NCBI GenBank assembly: GCA_036403155.1
Contig: DASWRM010000015.1
Location: forward strand, 1 to 45,682
Reading direction: 5' to 3'
From: Gaiellales bacterium
GTDB lineage: Bacteria; Actinomycetota; Thermoleophilia; Gaiellales; JAICJC01
DNA: 45,682 nucleotides
Shown here: positions 1-7,640 of the stretch, in pieces
Layout: each line of letters begins with the position of its first letter
How positions within the stretch are numbered: position 1 is the stretch's first letter
The notes under the pieces: model-generated
Databases searched by the model: none
What the model saw: only the letters and a program-made list of their open reading frames with translations
What the model was told of the DNA's origin: nothing
Program-made: the position numbers and the translations under genes

Positions 1-125
1 TGTTCCGCGTCGCCGCCTACGCCTCCCTGATGACCGACACCTACCCACCATTCCGCCTCGACATGGGCGGCGACGAATCACCAACCACCACCACCGCACC
101 AACACCCACACCGATCGCCTCATGA
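1..125 (+). CDS. DUF4389 domain protein, C-terminal end (partial)
   Basis: The window opens inside a gene whose last 40 residues are readable in frame 3. They include AAYASLMTDTYPPFRLDMG and end in a Thr/Pro-rich tail. This matches almost word for word the C-terminus of the complete DUF4389 membrane protein at 25443-26150, so the identification rests on that internal paralogue. DUF4389 proteins are multi-pass membrane proteins without an established biochemical role. The stop codon overlaps the start of the next gene by four bases (ATGA), so the two are probably translated together. The N-terminal part lies outside the window. Confidence 0.85.
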   Translation, partial: FRVAAYASLMTDTYPPFRLDMGGDESPTTTTAPTPTPIAS

Positions 126-868
126 CCAACAGCGAACCAGCGACGCAAGACACCGAACCGCCCGGCCTGCTGTCGGCTGCTCGCGCGTTTGGTGTCGTGG
201 CGGGGGGAACCTTCATCCTGAACGCCGCCGGGGCGGTGAGCGTGGCCGTGGTGGTGCGCTCCGTTGCCCGCCGCCGCCGTCCCAGCGTCCCCGCCACGGT
301 CGGAACCGTGGCAGCGGGTGTCTACTTCGCTGCGGTTCGCCCGTGGATGCGCCGTTGGGGAGCGACCCGGGATGAGGCTGAAACAGCGCTGCCGGGCGAC
401 GAGCTCCTGGCGGACGCGCCTTGGGCCAAGCAAACCAGGGCGATCACGATCGATGCCCCGGTCGACGCCGTCTGGCCCTGGCTCGCCCAGATCGGCCAGG
501 ACAGAGGCGGATTCTATAGCTATGAGTGGCTTGAGAACCTGGCCGGCTGCAAGATGCACAACGCGCAGTGCGTGCACGCCGAATGGCAACACCGGACGGT
601 CGGCGATCAGGTGCGGCTGCACCCCTCCGGCGGCCTACGATTGTTGCGCTTCGATCCGAACGAGGCGTTCGGCATGGAAGGTGGCTGGAACCTTGCCCTG
701 AAGTCGCTTGACCCAGGCAGCTGTCGCCTCTACGCACGCTCGCGCCAGCGCAGGAACACCGCCGGAGCGTTGTACGTCACGCTGATCGAGCTCCCACACT
801 TCATCATGGAACGCAAGATGCTGCTCGGTATCAAACAACGGGCGGAGAAACCCGCTTACCGCGGATGA
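122..868 (+). CDS. SRPBCC-family protein with N-terminal membrane segments
   Basis: 248 residues. Two hydrophobic stretches (about residues 20-45 and 57-75, separated by an Arg-rich turn) suggest membrane anchoring. From about residue 100 the protein has the SRPBCC/polyketide-cyclase-like pattern: AITIDAPVDAVWPWLAQIGQ followed by GGFYSYEWLENLAGC. This START-like fold makes a hydrophobic ligand pocket, but the ligand cannot be read from sequence. The gene starts at ATG 122 inside the stop of the DUF4389 gene and its own stop overlaps the next start (ATGA), so it sits in a coupled operon. Homologues of this type are usually annotated only as SRPBCC family proteins. Confidence 0.8.
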   Translation: MTNSEPATQDTEPPGLLSAARAFGVVAGGTFILNAAGAVSVAVVVRSVARRRRPSVPATVGTVAAGVYFAAVRPWMRRWGATRDEAETALPGDELLADAPWAKQTRAITIDAPVDAVWPWLAQIGQDRGGFYSYEWLENLAGCKMHNAQCVHAEWQHRTVGDQVRLHPSGGLRLLRFDPNEAFGMEGGWNLALKSLDPGSCRLYARSRQRRNTAGALYVTLIELPHFIMERKMLLGIKQRAEKPAYRG

Positions 869-1467
869 ACTCGCCGGCCGCCGTGGATCTGTACTGGCTC
901 CCGCTTGGAGCGGGCGGCACCTCGGTGCGGTGGAACGCGCGGGCCTTCGAAGCGGTCGCCGCGCGGGTGAAGCACCGCTCGGTGCGAGACCTGTATCACT
1001 CAGCGCTCGAGGTGGTACTGCCCGAGACGGGACGCTATGTGATCGAACAGGCACCAGTCCCGGACGGACGCGGCGCCGACCGGGGCGTCGTTATCGAGGG
1101 GTCGGTTGGTACGCGATTGGCCGGCCACGCACGAATCTTCCGCTACGAGGTGCGACGATGGCGTGACGGTGCCATCCCCGATGTCGCCGAAGCCGTCGAA
1201 AGCCCACACAGGCTGACGAACGACCCACGAATCGCTCAGCGGCTATGGGACAGTGTGCCGAGCCTTCCCGCGCCGGCGTGGGGTCGCGACGAACTCGGTG
1301 CCGGCGAGATGTGGAACTCCAACTCGATCGTCTCATGGCTGCTCGTCCGTAGCGGTGTGCCGATCGAGGGGATCCATCCTCCGACTGGGGGCCGTGCACC
1401 CGGCTGGAACGCGGGCATCGTGGTCGCCCAACGAGAACACTCCCGACCGATGGCTCTCCGCCGGTAA
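865..1467 (+). CDS. conserved-looking protein of unknown function
   Basis: 200 residues, soluble, no signal peptide or membrane segment. I do not recognise a named family. The N-terminal half (WLPLGAGGTSVRWNARAFEA) and the C-terminal block GEMWNSNSIVSWLLVRSGV followed by a Gly/Pro-rich GRAPGWNAGI stretch are low in charge and look like conserved motifs. The SNS-W pattern followed by GWNAG resembles active-site blocks of compact papain-like proteins, but no catalytic set can be assigned with confidence. Its start overlaps the SRPBCC stop by four bases (ATGA). The VIT-family gene follows after 10 bases, so it belongs to the same operon. Confidence 0.7.
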   Translation: MNSPAAVDLYWLPLGAGGTSVRWNARAFEAVAARVKHRSVRDLYHSALEVVLPETGRYVIEQAPVPDGRGADRGVVIEGSVGTRLAGHARIFRYEVRRWRDGAIPDVAEAVESPHRLTNDPRIAQRLWDSVPSLPAPAWGRDELGAGEMWNSNSIVSWLLVRSGVPIEGIHPPTGGRAPGWNAGIVVAQREHSRPMALRR

Positions 1468-1477
1468 CATCGGCGGC

Positions 1478-2182
1478 GTGAGCGGCCTGACCCCGCTTGG
1501 CGAACGACACCTCGGTCATCGCACCGGCTGGCTGCGTGCGGCGGTACTGGGCGCCGACGATGGCGTCATCTCGGTGGCGGCGATCATCGTCGGCGTGGCC
1601 GCGGCTCACTCCAGCCGCGCAGCCATTGTCACCGCGGGCGTCGCCGGCCTCGTGGCTGGCGCAGCGTCAATGGCGGCCGGTGAGTATGTCTCGGTCAGCT
1701 CGCAGGCCGACGCCGAGCGCGCCGACCTCGCGCTCGAGCGGCGCGAGCTGGGCAGCGATCCAGTTGGCGAGCGCGCGGAACTGGCCGCGATCTACCGTGG
1801 CCGTGGCCTCTCGGCCCAGCTCGCCGAGCAGGTCGCGACGGAGCTGAGCGCCCGCGACGATCTGGTTTCGGTGCACGCCCGCGACGAGCTGGGAATGACG
1901 AAGCTTTCCCACGCGCGGCCCCTGCAGGCCGCGGCCGCATCGTCTTCCTCCTTCACGGCCGGAGCGGCGTTGCCTCTCCTGGCTGTTGTGCTCGCGCCTT
2001 CCTCGCGTCGGATCGAGGTGACGATGGCCGCAACACTCCTGGCACTGGCGCTGACCGGCTGGCTCGGAGCGCGGATGGGTGGCGCGCCACCCATCCGCGG
2101 GACCTTGCGAGTCCTTGTCTGGGGTATCGCGGCGATGGTGCTAACGATGCTCGTGGGCCGGGCCGTCGGAACCACCGTCTGA
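1478..2182 (+). CDS. VIT/CCC1 family transporter
   Basis: 234 residues. The N-terminus GWLRAAVLGADDGVISVAA is the family signature of VIT1/CCC1 iron/manganese transporters (usual form: AAVLGANDGIVS). It is followed by a Gly/Ala-rich second helix ending in AAGEYVSVSSQAD, also typical. A charged cytosolic helical region (about residues 75-140, with Glu-rich ERREL and ARDEL segments) stands where the metal-binding domain lies in the family. Three more membrane helices follow. The length is normal for bacterial members. I chose GTG 1478 because it places the family signature near the N-terminus and follows the previous stop by 10 bases; no strong Shine-Dalgarno is visible, so coupling is likely. 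The transported ion is inferred from the family. Confidence 0.85.
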   Translation: MSGLTPLGERHLGHRTGWLRAAVLGADDGVISVAAIIVGVAAAHSSRAAIVTAGVAGLVAGAASMAAGEYVSVSSQADAERADLALERRELGSDPVGERAELAAIYRGRGLSAQLAEQVATELSARDDLVSVHARDELGMTKLSHARPLQAAAASSSSFTAGAALPLLAVVLAPSSRRIEVTMAATLLALALTGWLGARMGGAPPIRGTLRVLVWGIAAMVLTMLVGRAVGTTV

Positions 2183-2216
2183 CCAGCCGGTCGCGACAAG
2201 TGGTCACCTGTGAGTA

Positions 2217-2251
2217 CTCGGCGACAACTTCCTACCCCGGGGTACGCCGAG
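2217..2251 (+). promoter_or_regulatory. possible structured leader upstream of mgtA
   Basis: Outer arms CTCGGCG (2217-2223) and CGCCGAG (2245-2251) pair perfectly. They enclose a perfect 12-base palindrome TACCCCGGGGTA (2233-2244). The structure ends 45 bases before the mgtA start. It could be an RNA leader hairpin or, for the inner palindrome, a protein operator. It does not match a known Mg2+ riboswitch that I can recognise, so the role is inference. Confidence 0.35.
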
Positions 2252-2296
2252 CGGCGCGGGCCGCTGAGGCCGACCTCCCGGATCACGGGTTGACCG

Positions 2297-4948
2297 GTGG
2301 GTGAAGTAGCACGAGCAGGCTCCGCGCCACTTGACCTCGTCACCGCCAGTCGCATTCCGTCGCAAGAAGTCCTGAGGCGCGTGGACTCGACGGCGGCCGG
2401 GCTAAACGGGTCGCAGGCGGCGGAGCGTCTCCGAATCTTCGGCCCCAACGTGCTGCTGACGCATCGAGTGACGGCTGGTGGCGTGTTCCTCCGGCAGCTT
2501 CGAAACCCGCTGCTGATCCTCCTGCTGTCGGCGGCCGCGGTGTCCGGGTTCACGGGGGATCCTGCCGGTGCAGCGATCATCGCGGCGATCGTCGTCTTGA
2601 GCGTTGGGTTGGGGTTCGTGAACGAGTACCGGTCGGAACGGGCCGTGGCCGCCTTGCACGCCAACATCCTGCACGAGGCGCTTGTGGAGCGCGACGGGGT
2701 TGAGCAACGGATCGATGTCCGCGACCTGGTGCTCGGCGATGTCGTTTCGCTTCGGATCGGCGATGTCGTCCCGGCAGATATCCGGCTGATGGAGACCGCG
2801 CAGCTCGAGTGCGACGAGGCAGTGCTGACCGGCGAGTCGATGCCTGCCACGAAGTCCGCGGAGCCCGTCGCAGACAGCGGATCGGAGCTGGATCTGGCCT
2901 GCTGCGCGTTCATGGGCACGATCGTGCATCAGGGATCCGCGCGCGGAGTCGTCGTCTCGACCGGATCGGCGACGGCGTTCGGACAGATCGCGGTCGGGCT
3001 TGGTGCACCACCGGCATACACCGCGTTCCAGGCCGGGTTGAAGGAGTTCTCCAAGCTTCTGGTCTTCGTTGCCGCGGTCCTCACCGTCTCCATCTTCGTG
3101 ATCAACGTAGCATTGTCTCGGCCAATCATCGACGCGCTGCTGTTCTCGCTTGCCATAGCGATTGGAATTACGCCACAGCTCCTGCCGGCGATCGTGAGCG
3201 TTAGCTTGGCGACCGGGTCGCGGAGGCTGGCGCGGCGCAGGGTGCTCGTCAAGCGCCTCGTCACGATCGAGGACCTCGGAAATATCGGCCTGCTATTCAC
3301 CGACAAGACCGGCACGCTGACCGCGGGGGTTATCACATTCGAAACGTCCCTGGACGTTGCCGGAGAATGGTCGGCGGATCCCTTGCGGCTGGGACTTGTG
3401 TGCAATGAAGCAACGTCGACCCTGAATGGCGTCGTCGGAGGGAATCCCCTCGATCGGGCGCTGTGGCTCGCCCCCGCCGCAAAGGCAGCCTGTGCCGAGC
3501 CGAACGGGCCCGGCTCCTACCGGCGGCTCGGAATCCTGCCATTCGACCACGAGCGGCAACTGGCGTCCGTCGTGGCAAGAACGGCCGAGGGTGACGGGGT
3601 GCTGGTGACCAAGGGTGCCCCGGAGGCCGTTCTGGCCCGCTGCACCACGGTGCCCGCTGAGGCAACGACGGTGCTCGGGCGACTGTTTGGCGAAGGGGCG
3701 CGGGTCGTCGCGGTCGCCACGCGAGATGCTGGCGGCGTTACAGATCCGCGCCCCCAGGACGAGCGCGATCTGCGGCTCGTGGGATTCCTCGCGTTCAACG
3801 ATCCAGCCAAGGCCGATGCCGGCGCGTCGATCGCCAAGCTCGCCGCGCTGGGCGTGGAGGTGAAGATCATCACCGGCGACAACGGCACAGTCGCCGCCGA
3901 GATATGCCGCAACATCGGCCTCGAAGTCGACCGGGTGCTGAGCGGCGCAGACCTCGAGCATCTCGACGACCACGCGCTGTCGGCGGAGATTCCCCGAACG
4001 ACCGTCTTTGCCCGTGTCAGTCCCGACCAGAAATCGCGGATCGTCAAGATCGCCCGCAGCAAAGGTGACGACGTGGCGTTCTTGGGCGACGGCGTCAACG
4101 ACGCCGTCGCGCTTCACGCCGCCGACGTCGGCATCTCGGTCGACTCGGCGACCGACGTAGCCAAGGACGCGGCCGACATCGTGCTCTTGGACAAGGACCT
4201 GGGCGTGCTCGCAGACGGGGTGCTGGAAGGCCGGCGGATATTCGCCAACACGCTGAAGTACGTGCTGATGGCGACCTCGTCGAACTTCGGAAATATGTTC
4301 AGCGCGGCGGGCGCGTCGCTTTTTCTCTCCTTCCTGCCAATGCTTCCATCGCAGATCCTGCTCAACAATCTGCTCTATGACGCCGGCCAGCTCGCCATCC
4401 CCACCGACCGCGTCGATCGCGAGATCGTCGCCCGTCCCGCGGCCTGGGACATCGGGTTCGTTCGCCGGTTCATGGCCGTATTCGGACCGGTCAGCTCGAT
4501 CTTCGACTTCCTCACATTCTTCGTCATGCTGAGCATTCTCCAGGCCGACCACGCCGAGTTCCGCACCGGGTGGTTCGTCGAATCGCTCGCCACACAAACG
4601 CTCGTGGTGTTCCTCATACGCACGCGCCGCATCCCGTTCTACCGCAGTGGCCCTAGCCGCGCGATGCTGATCACGCCGACCGCCATGGCAACCGTAGGGG
4701 CGATCCTGCCATTCACACCGCTCTCGCACGTCCTGGGATTCAGCACCCTACCGGTCACGTTTTTCCTGATCCTGATGGCGATGGTGGTCACCTACCTCGC
4801 GCTGGTCGAGTTCGCCAAGAGCCGCTTCTACACGCACGAACGAAACAGACCCATCCGCCCGTCAACTACTCATCAGGAGCAGTTCAGCCGACGCATCCGC
4901 CGTCGTGCCGGCCGCTTCATCCAGCACGAGATTGGCCACCTGCCATAA
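2297..4948 (+). CDS. mgtA: magnesium-translocating P-type ATPase
   Basis: 883 residues, the usual length for P3B Mg2+ importers. The actuator motif LTGES is near residue 178. The phosphorylation motif DKTGTLT has its Asp at residue 336. The hinge motif GDGVND lies near residue 597. The segment before the phosphorylation site (IAIGITPQLLPAIVSVSLA, then LVKRLVTIEDLGN) is diagnostic for MgtA/MgtB rather than Ca2+ or heavy-metal pumps. The protein imports Mg2+ across the inner membrane at the cost of ATP. It starts at GTG 2297 with only a weak ribosome binding site. It follows the VIT gene after 114 bases that contain a possible leader hairpin and a TACTCGG box. The nearby metal transporter suggests a cation-homeostasis theme. 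Confidence 0.95.
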   Translation: MGEVARAGSAPLDLVTASRIPSQEVLRRVDSTAAGLNGSQAAERLRIFGPNVLLTHRVTAGGVFLRQLRNPLLILLLSAAAVSGFTGDPAGAAIIAAIVVLSVGLGFVNEYRSERAVAALHANILHEALVERDGVEQRIDVRDLVLGDVVSLRIGDVVPADIRLMETAQLECDEAVLTGESMPATKSAEPVADSGSELDLACCAFMGTIVHQGSARGVVVSTGSATAFGQIAVGLGAPPAYTAFQAGLKEFSKLLVFVAAVLTVSIFVINVALSRPIIDALLFSLAIAIGITPQLLPAIVSVSLATGSRRLARRRVLVKRLVTIEDLGNIGLLFTDKTGTLTAGVITFETSLDVAGEWSADPLRLGLVCNEATSTLNGVVGGNPLDRALWLAPAAKAACAEPNGPGSYRRLGILPFDHERQLASVVARTAEGDGVLVTKGAPEAVLARCTTVPAEATTVLGRLFGEGARVVAVATRDAGGVTDPRPQDERDLRLVGFLAFNDPAKADAGASIAKLAALGVEVKIITGDNGTVAAEICRNIGLEVDRVLSGADLEHLDDHALSAEIPRTTVFARVSPDQKSRIVKIARSKGDDVAFLGDGVNDAVALHAADVGISVDSATDVAKDAADIVLLDKDLGVLADGVLEGRRIFANTLKYVLMATSSNFGNMFSAAGASLFLSFLPMLPSQILLNNLLYDAGQLAIPTDRVDREIVARPAAWDIGFVRRFMAVFGPVSSIFDFLTFFVMLSILQADHAEFRTGWFVESLATQTLVVFLIRTRRIPFYRSGPSRAMLITPTAMATVGAILPFTPLSHVLGFSTLPVTFFLILMAMVVTYLALVEFAKSRFYTHERNRPIRPSTTHQEQFSRRIRRRAGRFIQHEIGHLP

Positions 4949-5056
4949 GCCGTCAGATAGCCGGAGGTTTCACGTTTCGTACTCAGTAGTAGACGGGAGT
5001 TTGCGCTATCCGAGGATGTCTGCGATACTGAATTTGCGCACCACCTGTCGGGTAAT

Positions 5057-5069
5057 TACTCGCCGAGTA
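5057..5069. promoter_or_regulatory. palindrome upstream of ABM-like gene
   Basis: TACTCG-C-CGAGTA is a perfect inverted repeat with 6-base arms. A related TACTCAGTAGTA lies at 4980-4991. Both sit in the 242-base gap before the gene at 5191. Similar TACTCRG boxes occur before mgtA (2215-2221) and, inverted, before the MMPL gene (22840-22846). A response-regulator operator is plausible but unproven. I see no gene in the 4949-5190 gap. Confidence 0.35.
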
Positions 5070-5190
5070 TCGGCGGCCCCGACCTTCTGGGTGTCGCAGG
5101 GTCGCAGTTCCTCACGGTTTCCCCAGGGCAGCCGCATGACTATGCACGACGCGACCGTCGCCCTGGATCTACCGAGGAAGGGAGCAGGAC

Positions 5191-5478
5191 ATGTATGCCC
5201 TGATCCGCCAGTACGAAGGCCTCGATCCCGTTACGCGCGACACCGCGTCGAGGAAGGCCAACACGGAGCTACGTCCGATCCTCGCCAAGTCGCCGGGGTT
5301 CGTCTCCTACGAGTTGTTCGAGCACGAGGGTCAGCCTGAGTCCGTCTCGTCGATCAGCGTCTTCAAGACGCGGGCTGACGCGGAGGCCTCCGGCAAGCTC
5401 GCCGAGGATTGGGTTCACGCGAATCTGCCGTCCATGACCAAGCCCAGCCGGGTCGCCGGCGAGCTGGTCGCCCACTAG
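5191..5478 (+). CDS. ABM-like dimeric alpha/beta-barrel protein
   Basis: 95 residues with a clear ribosome binding site (GGGAGCAGGAC before ATG 5191). The pattern is the ferredoxin-like fold of antibiotic-biosynthesis-monooxygenase/YdhR-type proteins: YALIRQYEGLD at the start, a central SPGFVSYELFEHEGQ strand pair, then SISVFKTRADAEASGKLAEDWV. Such proteins act as small dimeric oxygenases or ligand-binding proteins without a metal cofactor. The substrate is unknown. It stands alone downstream of a palindrome-rich region and is followed 56 bases later by the ANTAR-like gene. Confidence 0.75.
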   Translation: MYALIRQYEGLDPVTRDTASRKANTELRPILAKSPGFVSYELFEHEGQPESVSSISVFKTRADAEASGKLAEDWVHANLPSMTKPSRVAGELVAH

Positions 5479-5534
5479 GGGCTCCGCGCCGGGGAGGGGC
5501 CGCTACGGCGGTCGCCCTCCTCGGCGCTCAAGCG

Positions 5535-5843
5535 ATGACGCTTGCGACAGACAGAGTGCTCGACCACGCGTGGCGTACCGGCATCGGCGTCGCCGCAGCG
5601 GTCATACGCGCGCGTGAGCTCAGCGACCCTCTTGGCTGTGACGCGGTCACGCGAGATGCGACGCTGCTGGTGTCCGGTCACCAGGCGTGCGGTCCCGATG
5701 AGGCGCTATCCCGGCTCGTCTTCGTGGCACGACACACCGATCGCAGGGTTCAGCAGATCGCCGCAGAGGTCGTTGCCGCCGCCACCACCGCACAGGGGCT
5801 GACCGGCGGGGCCGGGTCGCGACCATACAGGTTCACGCTGTGA
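5535..5843 (+). CDS. small ANTAR-like protein
   Basis: 102 residues from ATG 5535. The C-terminal part (about residues 45-90: LVSGHQACGPDEALSRLV, then TDRRVQQIAAEVV) fits the ANTAR pattern of a Cys/Gly turn, a DEA-x-x-x-L helix and a final A-x-x-V-V helix. ANTAR domains bind paired-hairpin RNA and cause antitermination. This protein lacks a recognisable receiver or GAF domain; its N-terminus is a short Ala-rich segment. No Shine-Dalgarno is visible before 5535, so the exact start is unsure; the open frame extends back to 5409. Its stop overlaps the GTG of the next gene (GTGA). Function is inferred from the domain match alone. Confidence 0.5.
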   Translation: MTLATDRVLDHAWRTGIGVAAAVIRARELSDPLGCDAVTRDATLLVSGHQACGPDEALSRLVFVARHTDRRVQQIAAEVVAAATTAQGLTGGAGSRPYRFTL

Positions 5844-6085
5844 CCGGCCCCTCCACGATCTGGATTCGCCGCTGTTCCCGGTGCCGCTCGGTCGACGACC
5901 GTCGTACATGGGAGAACCCCGAGGCCGCCCAAGCCGACACGAGCCTGGCTGAGCGCGCGCGCTGGCATCAGCGCCGTGGCCGGTGGGCCTGTCAAGCGTG
6001 CGCCACGCACAGCTTCACCGTCGAGCCCCGCGACCGCACTTCCGCCGATGTCGATGCATCGCGTGTAGCCGCCGACACGAGCTGA
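5840..6085 (+). CDS. small zinc-ribbon-like protein
   Basis: 81 residues from GTG 5840, overlapping the previous stop by four bases. Two CxxC knuckles (CSRC near residue 12, CQAC near residue 51) are about 40 residues apart with an Arg/Trp-rich middle (RARWHQRRGRWAC), consistent with a zinc ribbon. No named family is recognised. The coupling suggests it is made together with the ANTAR-like protein, but no shared role can be stated. Confidence 0.55.
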   Translation: MTGPSTIWIRRCSRCRSVDDRRTWENPEAAQADTSLAERARWHQRRGRWACQACATHSFTVEPRDRTSADVDASRVAADTS

Positions 6086-6163
6086 TGCAGTGAGCCGGGT
6101 ACCGGCGGCGCGTTGCGCCATTCGACGCGTCTACACTCGTGTGCCAGCGCGACTGGAGGTCGG

Positions 6164-7306
6164 GTGGACGGATTAACGCTTGGCGTGGTTGCGACGTCGG
6201 GTAAGGAGCACGAGCGCCGGCTGCCGATTCATCCCCGGCATCTGGAGCGGATCGACGCCGATCTGAGACGTCGCATCGTGCTCGAGCGCGGCTACGGGCG
6301 GCTCTATGGCCTCTCTGATGAGGAGCTGGCCACGCAGGTCGGTGGTCTTCTCCCGCGCGCACAGCTGCTCGCCGAATGCGACGTCGCCGTCATCGCGAAG
6401 CCGCTGCCCGGCGACCTGGCTGAGTTGCGGTCCGATCAAGTGCTGTGGGGCTGGCCCCACTGCGTCCAGGATGCTGAGCTGACCCAGCTCTGCATTGATC
6501 GGCGGCTCACCGTGATCGCGTGGGAGGCGATGAACCACTGGACCCCGGACGGAGCCTTCAGCCTGCACGTCTTCCACATGAACAACGAGCTCGCCGGCTA
6601 CTGCTCGGTCATGCACGCGCTGCAGCTGTCCGGCACAACGGGCCACTTCGGGCCGCATCTGCGAGCCGCCGTCATCAGCTTCGGCGCGACGGCGCGCGGC
6701 GCCGTTGCAGCGCTTCTCGCTCTCGGCGTTCACGACGTCACCGTGCTCACGCACCGATCCGTCCCGGCTGTCGCATCCCCGATGCCGCCGGCGCGCCTGG
6801 TGCACTACGACCGCAACGACGCCGACCCGGCGCGTCGCCCGGAGTTGACGCACCCTGAGCGCGGCTCGCTGGCCGAGTATCTCGCCCGGCACGACATCCT
6901 CGTCAACTGCATCCTCCAAGACACCGAAGACCCGCTTGTCTTCATCACCAACGACGACGTCGACCGGTTTCAGCGCGGAAGCCTCATCGTCGACGTCTCG
7001 TGCGACGAGGGGATGGGGTTCGAGTGGGCGCGACCAACATCGTTCGACGAGCCCATGTTCACGGTCGGGCACGACGTCCACTACTACGCCGTCGACCACA
7101 GCCCGTCGTACCTGTGGAACTCCGCCACCTGGGAGATAAGCGAGGCCCTCATCCCACACCTGGGCGCAGTGATGGCCGGGCCGGACGGCTGGGCTGAGAG
7201 CGAGACGATCCGGCGCGCGATCGAAATCCGGCAGGGCGTCGTCCAGAACCCCCGCATCCTCTCGTATCAGAAACGCGACCCCGCGTACCCCCACCGCCAA
7301 CTCTGA
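6164..7306 (+). CDS. AlaDH/PNT-family oxidoreductase, N5-(carboxyethyl)ornithine synthase-like
   Basis: 380 residues from GTG 6164, preceded by GGAGGT. The N-terminus GVVATSGKEHERRLPIHPRH is the substrate-domain opening of the alanine dehydrogenase/transhydrogenase superfamily. AVISFGATARGAVAALLALG (about residue 165) is the Rossmann dinucleotide site. Later blocks are ILVNCILQDTEDPLVFI and GSLIVDVSCDEGMGFEWA. The overall length and the HMNNELAGYCSVMHAL block fit the branch often annotated N5-(carboxyethyl)ornithine synthase, which reductively condenses pyruvate with ornithine. Plain alanine dehydrogenase is the alternative. The cofactor is presumably NAD(P)H. It stands apart from its neighbours, 78 bases after the zinc-ribbon gene. 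Confidence 0.75.
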   Translation: MDGLTLGVVATSGKEHERRLPIHPRHLERIDADLRRRIVLERGYGRLYGLSDEELATQVGGLLPRAQLLAECDVAVIAKPLPGDLAELRSDQVLWGWPHCVQDAELTQLCIDRRLTVIAWEAMNHWTPDGAFSLHVFHMNNELAGYCSVMHALQLSGTTGHFGPHLRAAVISFGATARGAVAALLALGVHDVTVLTHRSVPAVASPMPPARLVHYDRNDADPARRPELTHPERGSLAEYLARHDILVNCILQDTEDPLVFITNDDVDRFQRGSLIVDVSCDEGMGFEWARPTSFDEPMFTVGHDVHYYAVDHSPSYLWNSATWEISEALIPHLGAVMAGPDGWAESETIRRAIEIRQGVVQNPRILSYQKRDPAYPHRQL

Positions 7307-7640
7307 GCGATCTGCCGGGATGGAGGCGTCACCATGAACCACGCCTTACGGGTACATCACGAGCGCCGTGCGAGCGAACGTGCATAAGTGGTGTTGCTCT
7401 GGGTCGGCTCCGCGTCTCCTCGACGGCGTCCCATGACTCGGCCCCGGCGCCAGCCGACCACGCATGCTCAGGGCAAGCTCGCCGTCCGCATCGGGTAAGG
7501 CACGAACCGTTCCATGCCAAACGGGCGTCCGCCGAACCCCTCTGCTACGCTCTGAGCGTGGCACCAAATCTCCTCACCTGACTGGCACGCGGCCGCGTGC
7601 CGCCCGTTGTCCGCCGTCGTGTTTGTCTGGAGATCTGTTC
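7307..7640. other. 334-base gap before the MFS gene
   Basis: I find no convincing gene here. The only clear element is an 18-base perfect palindrome at 7584-7601 (annotated separately). A TACGCT at 7546-7551 could be a -10 box, but no -35 fits it. Confidence 0.5.
7584..7601. promoter_or_regulatory. 18-base perfect palindrome, possible operator of the MFS gene
   Basis: GGCACGCGGCCGCGTGCC is a perfect palindrome without spacer, 39 bases before the MFS start. Its position suits a repressor operator or a 5'-UTR hairpin. No regulator gene is adjacent. Confidence 0.4.

Noticed and set aside
2183-2296. Known Mg2+ riboswitch before mgtA
   Set aside because: The leader is short and the visible hairpin does not match a riboswitch class I can recognise. 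Kept only as an undefined structure.
3293-4729. 478-codon minus-strand open frame inside mgtA
   Set aside because: Antisense shadow of a complete P-type ATPase.
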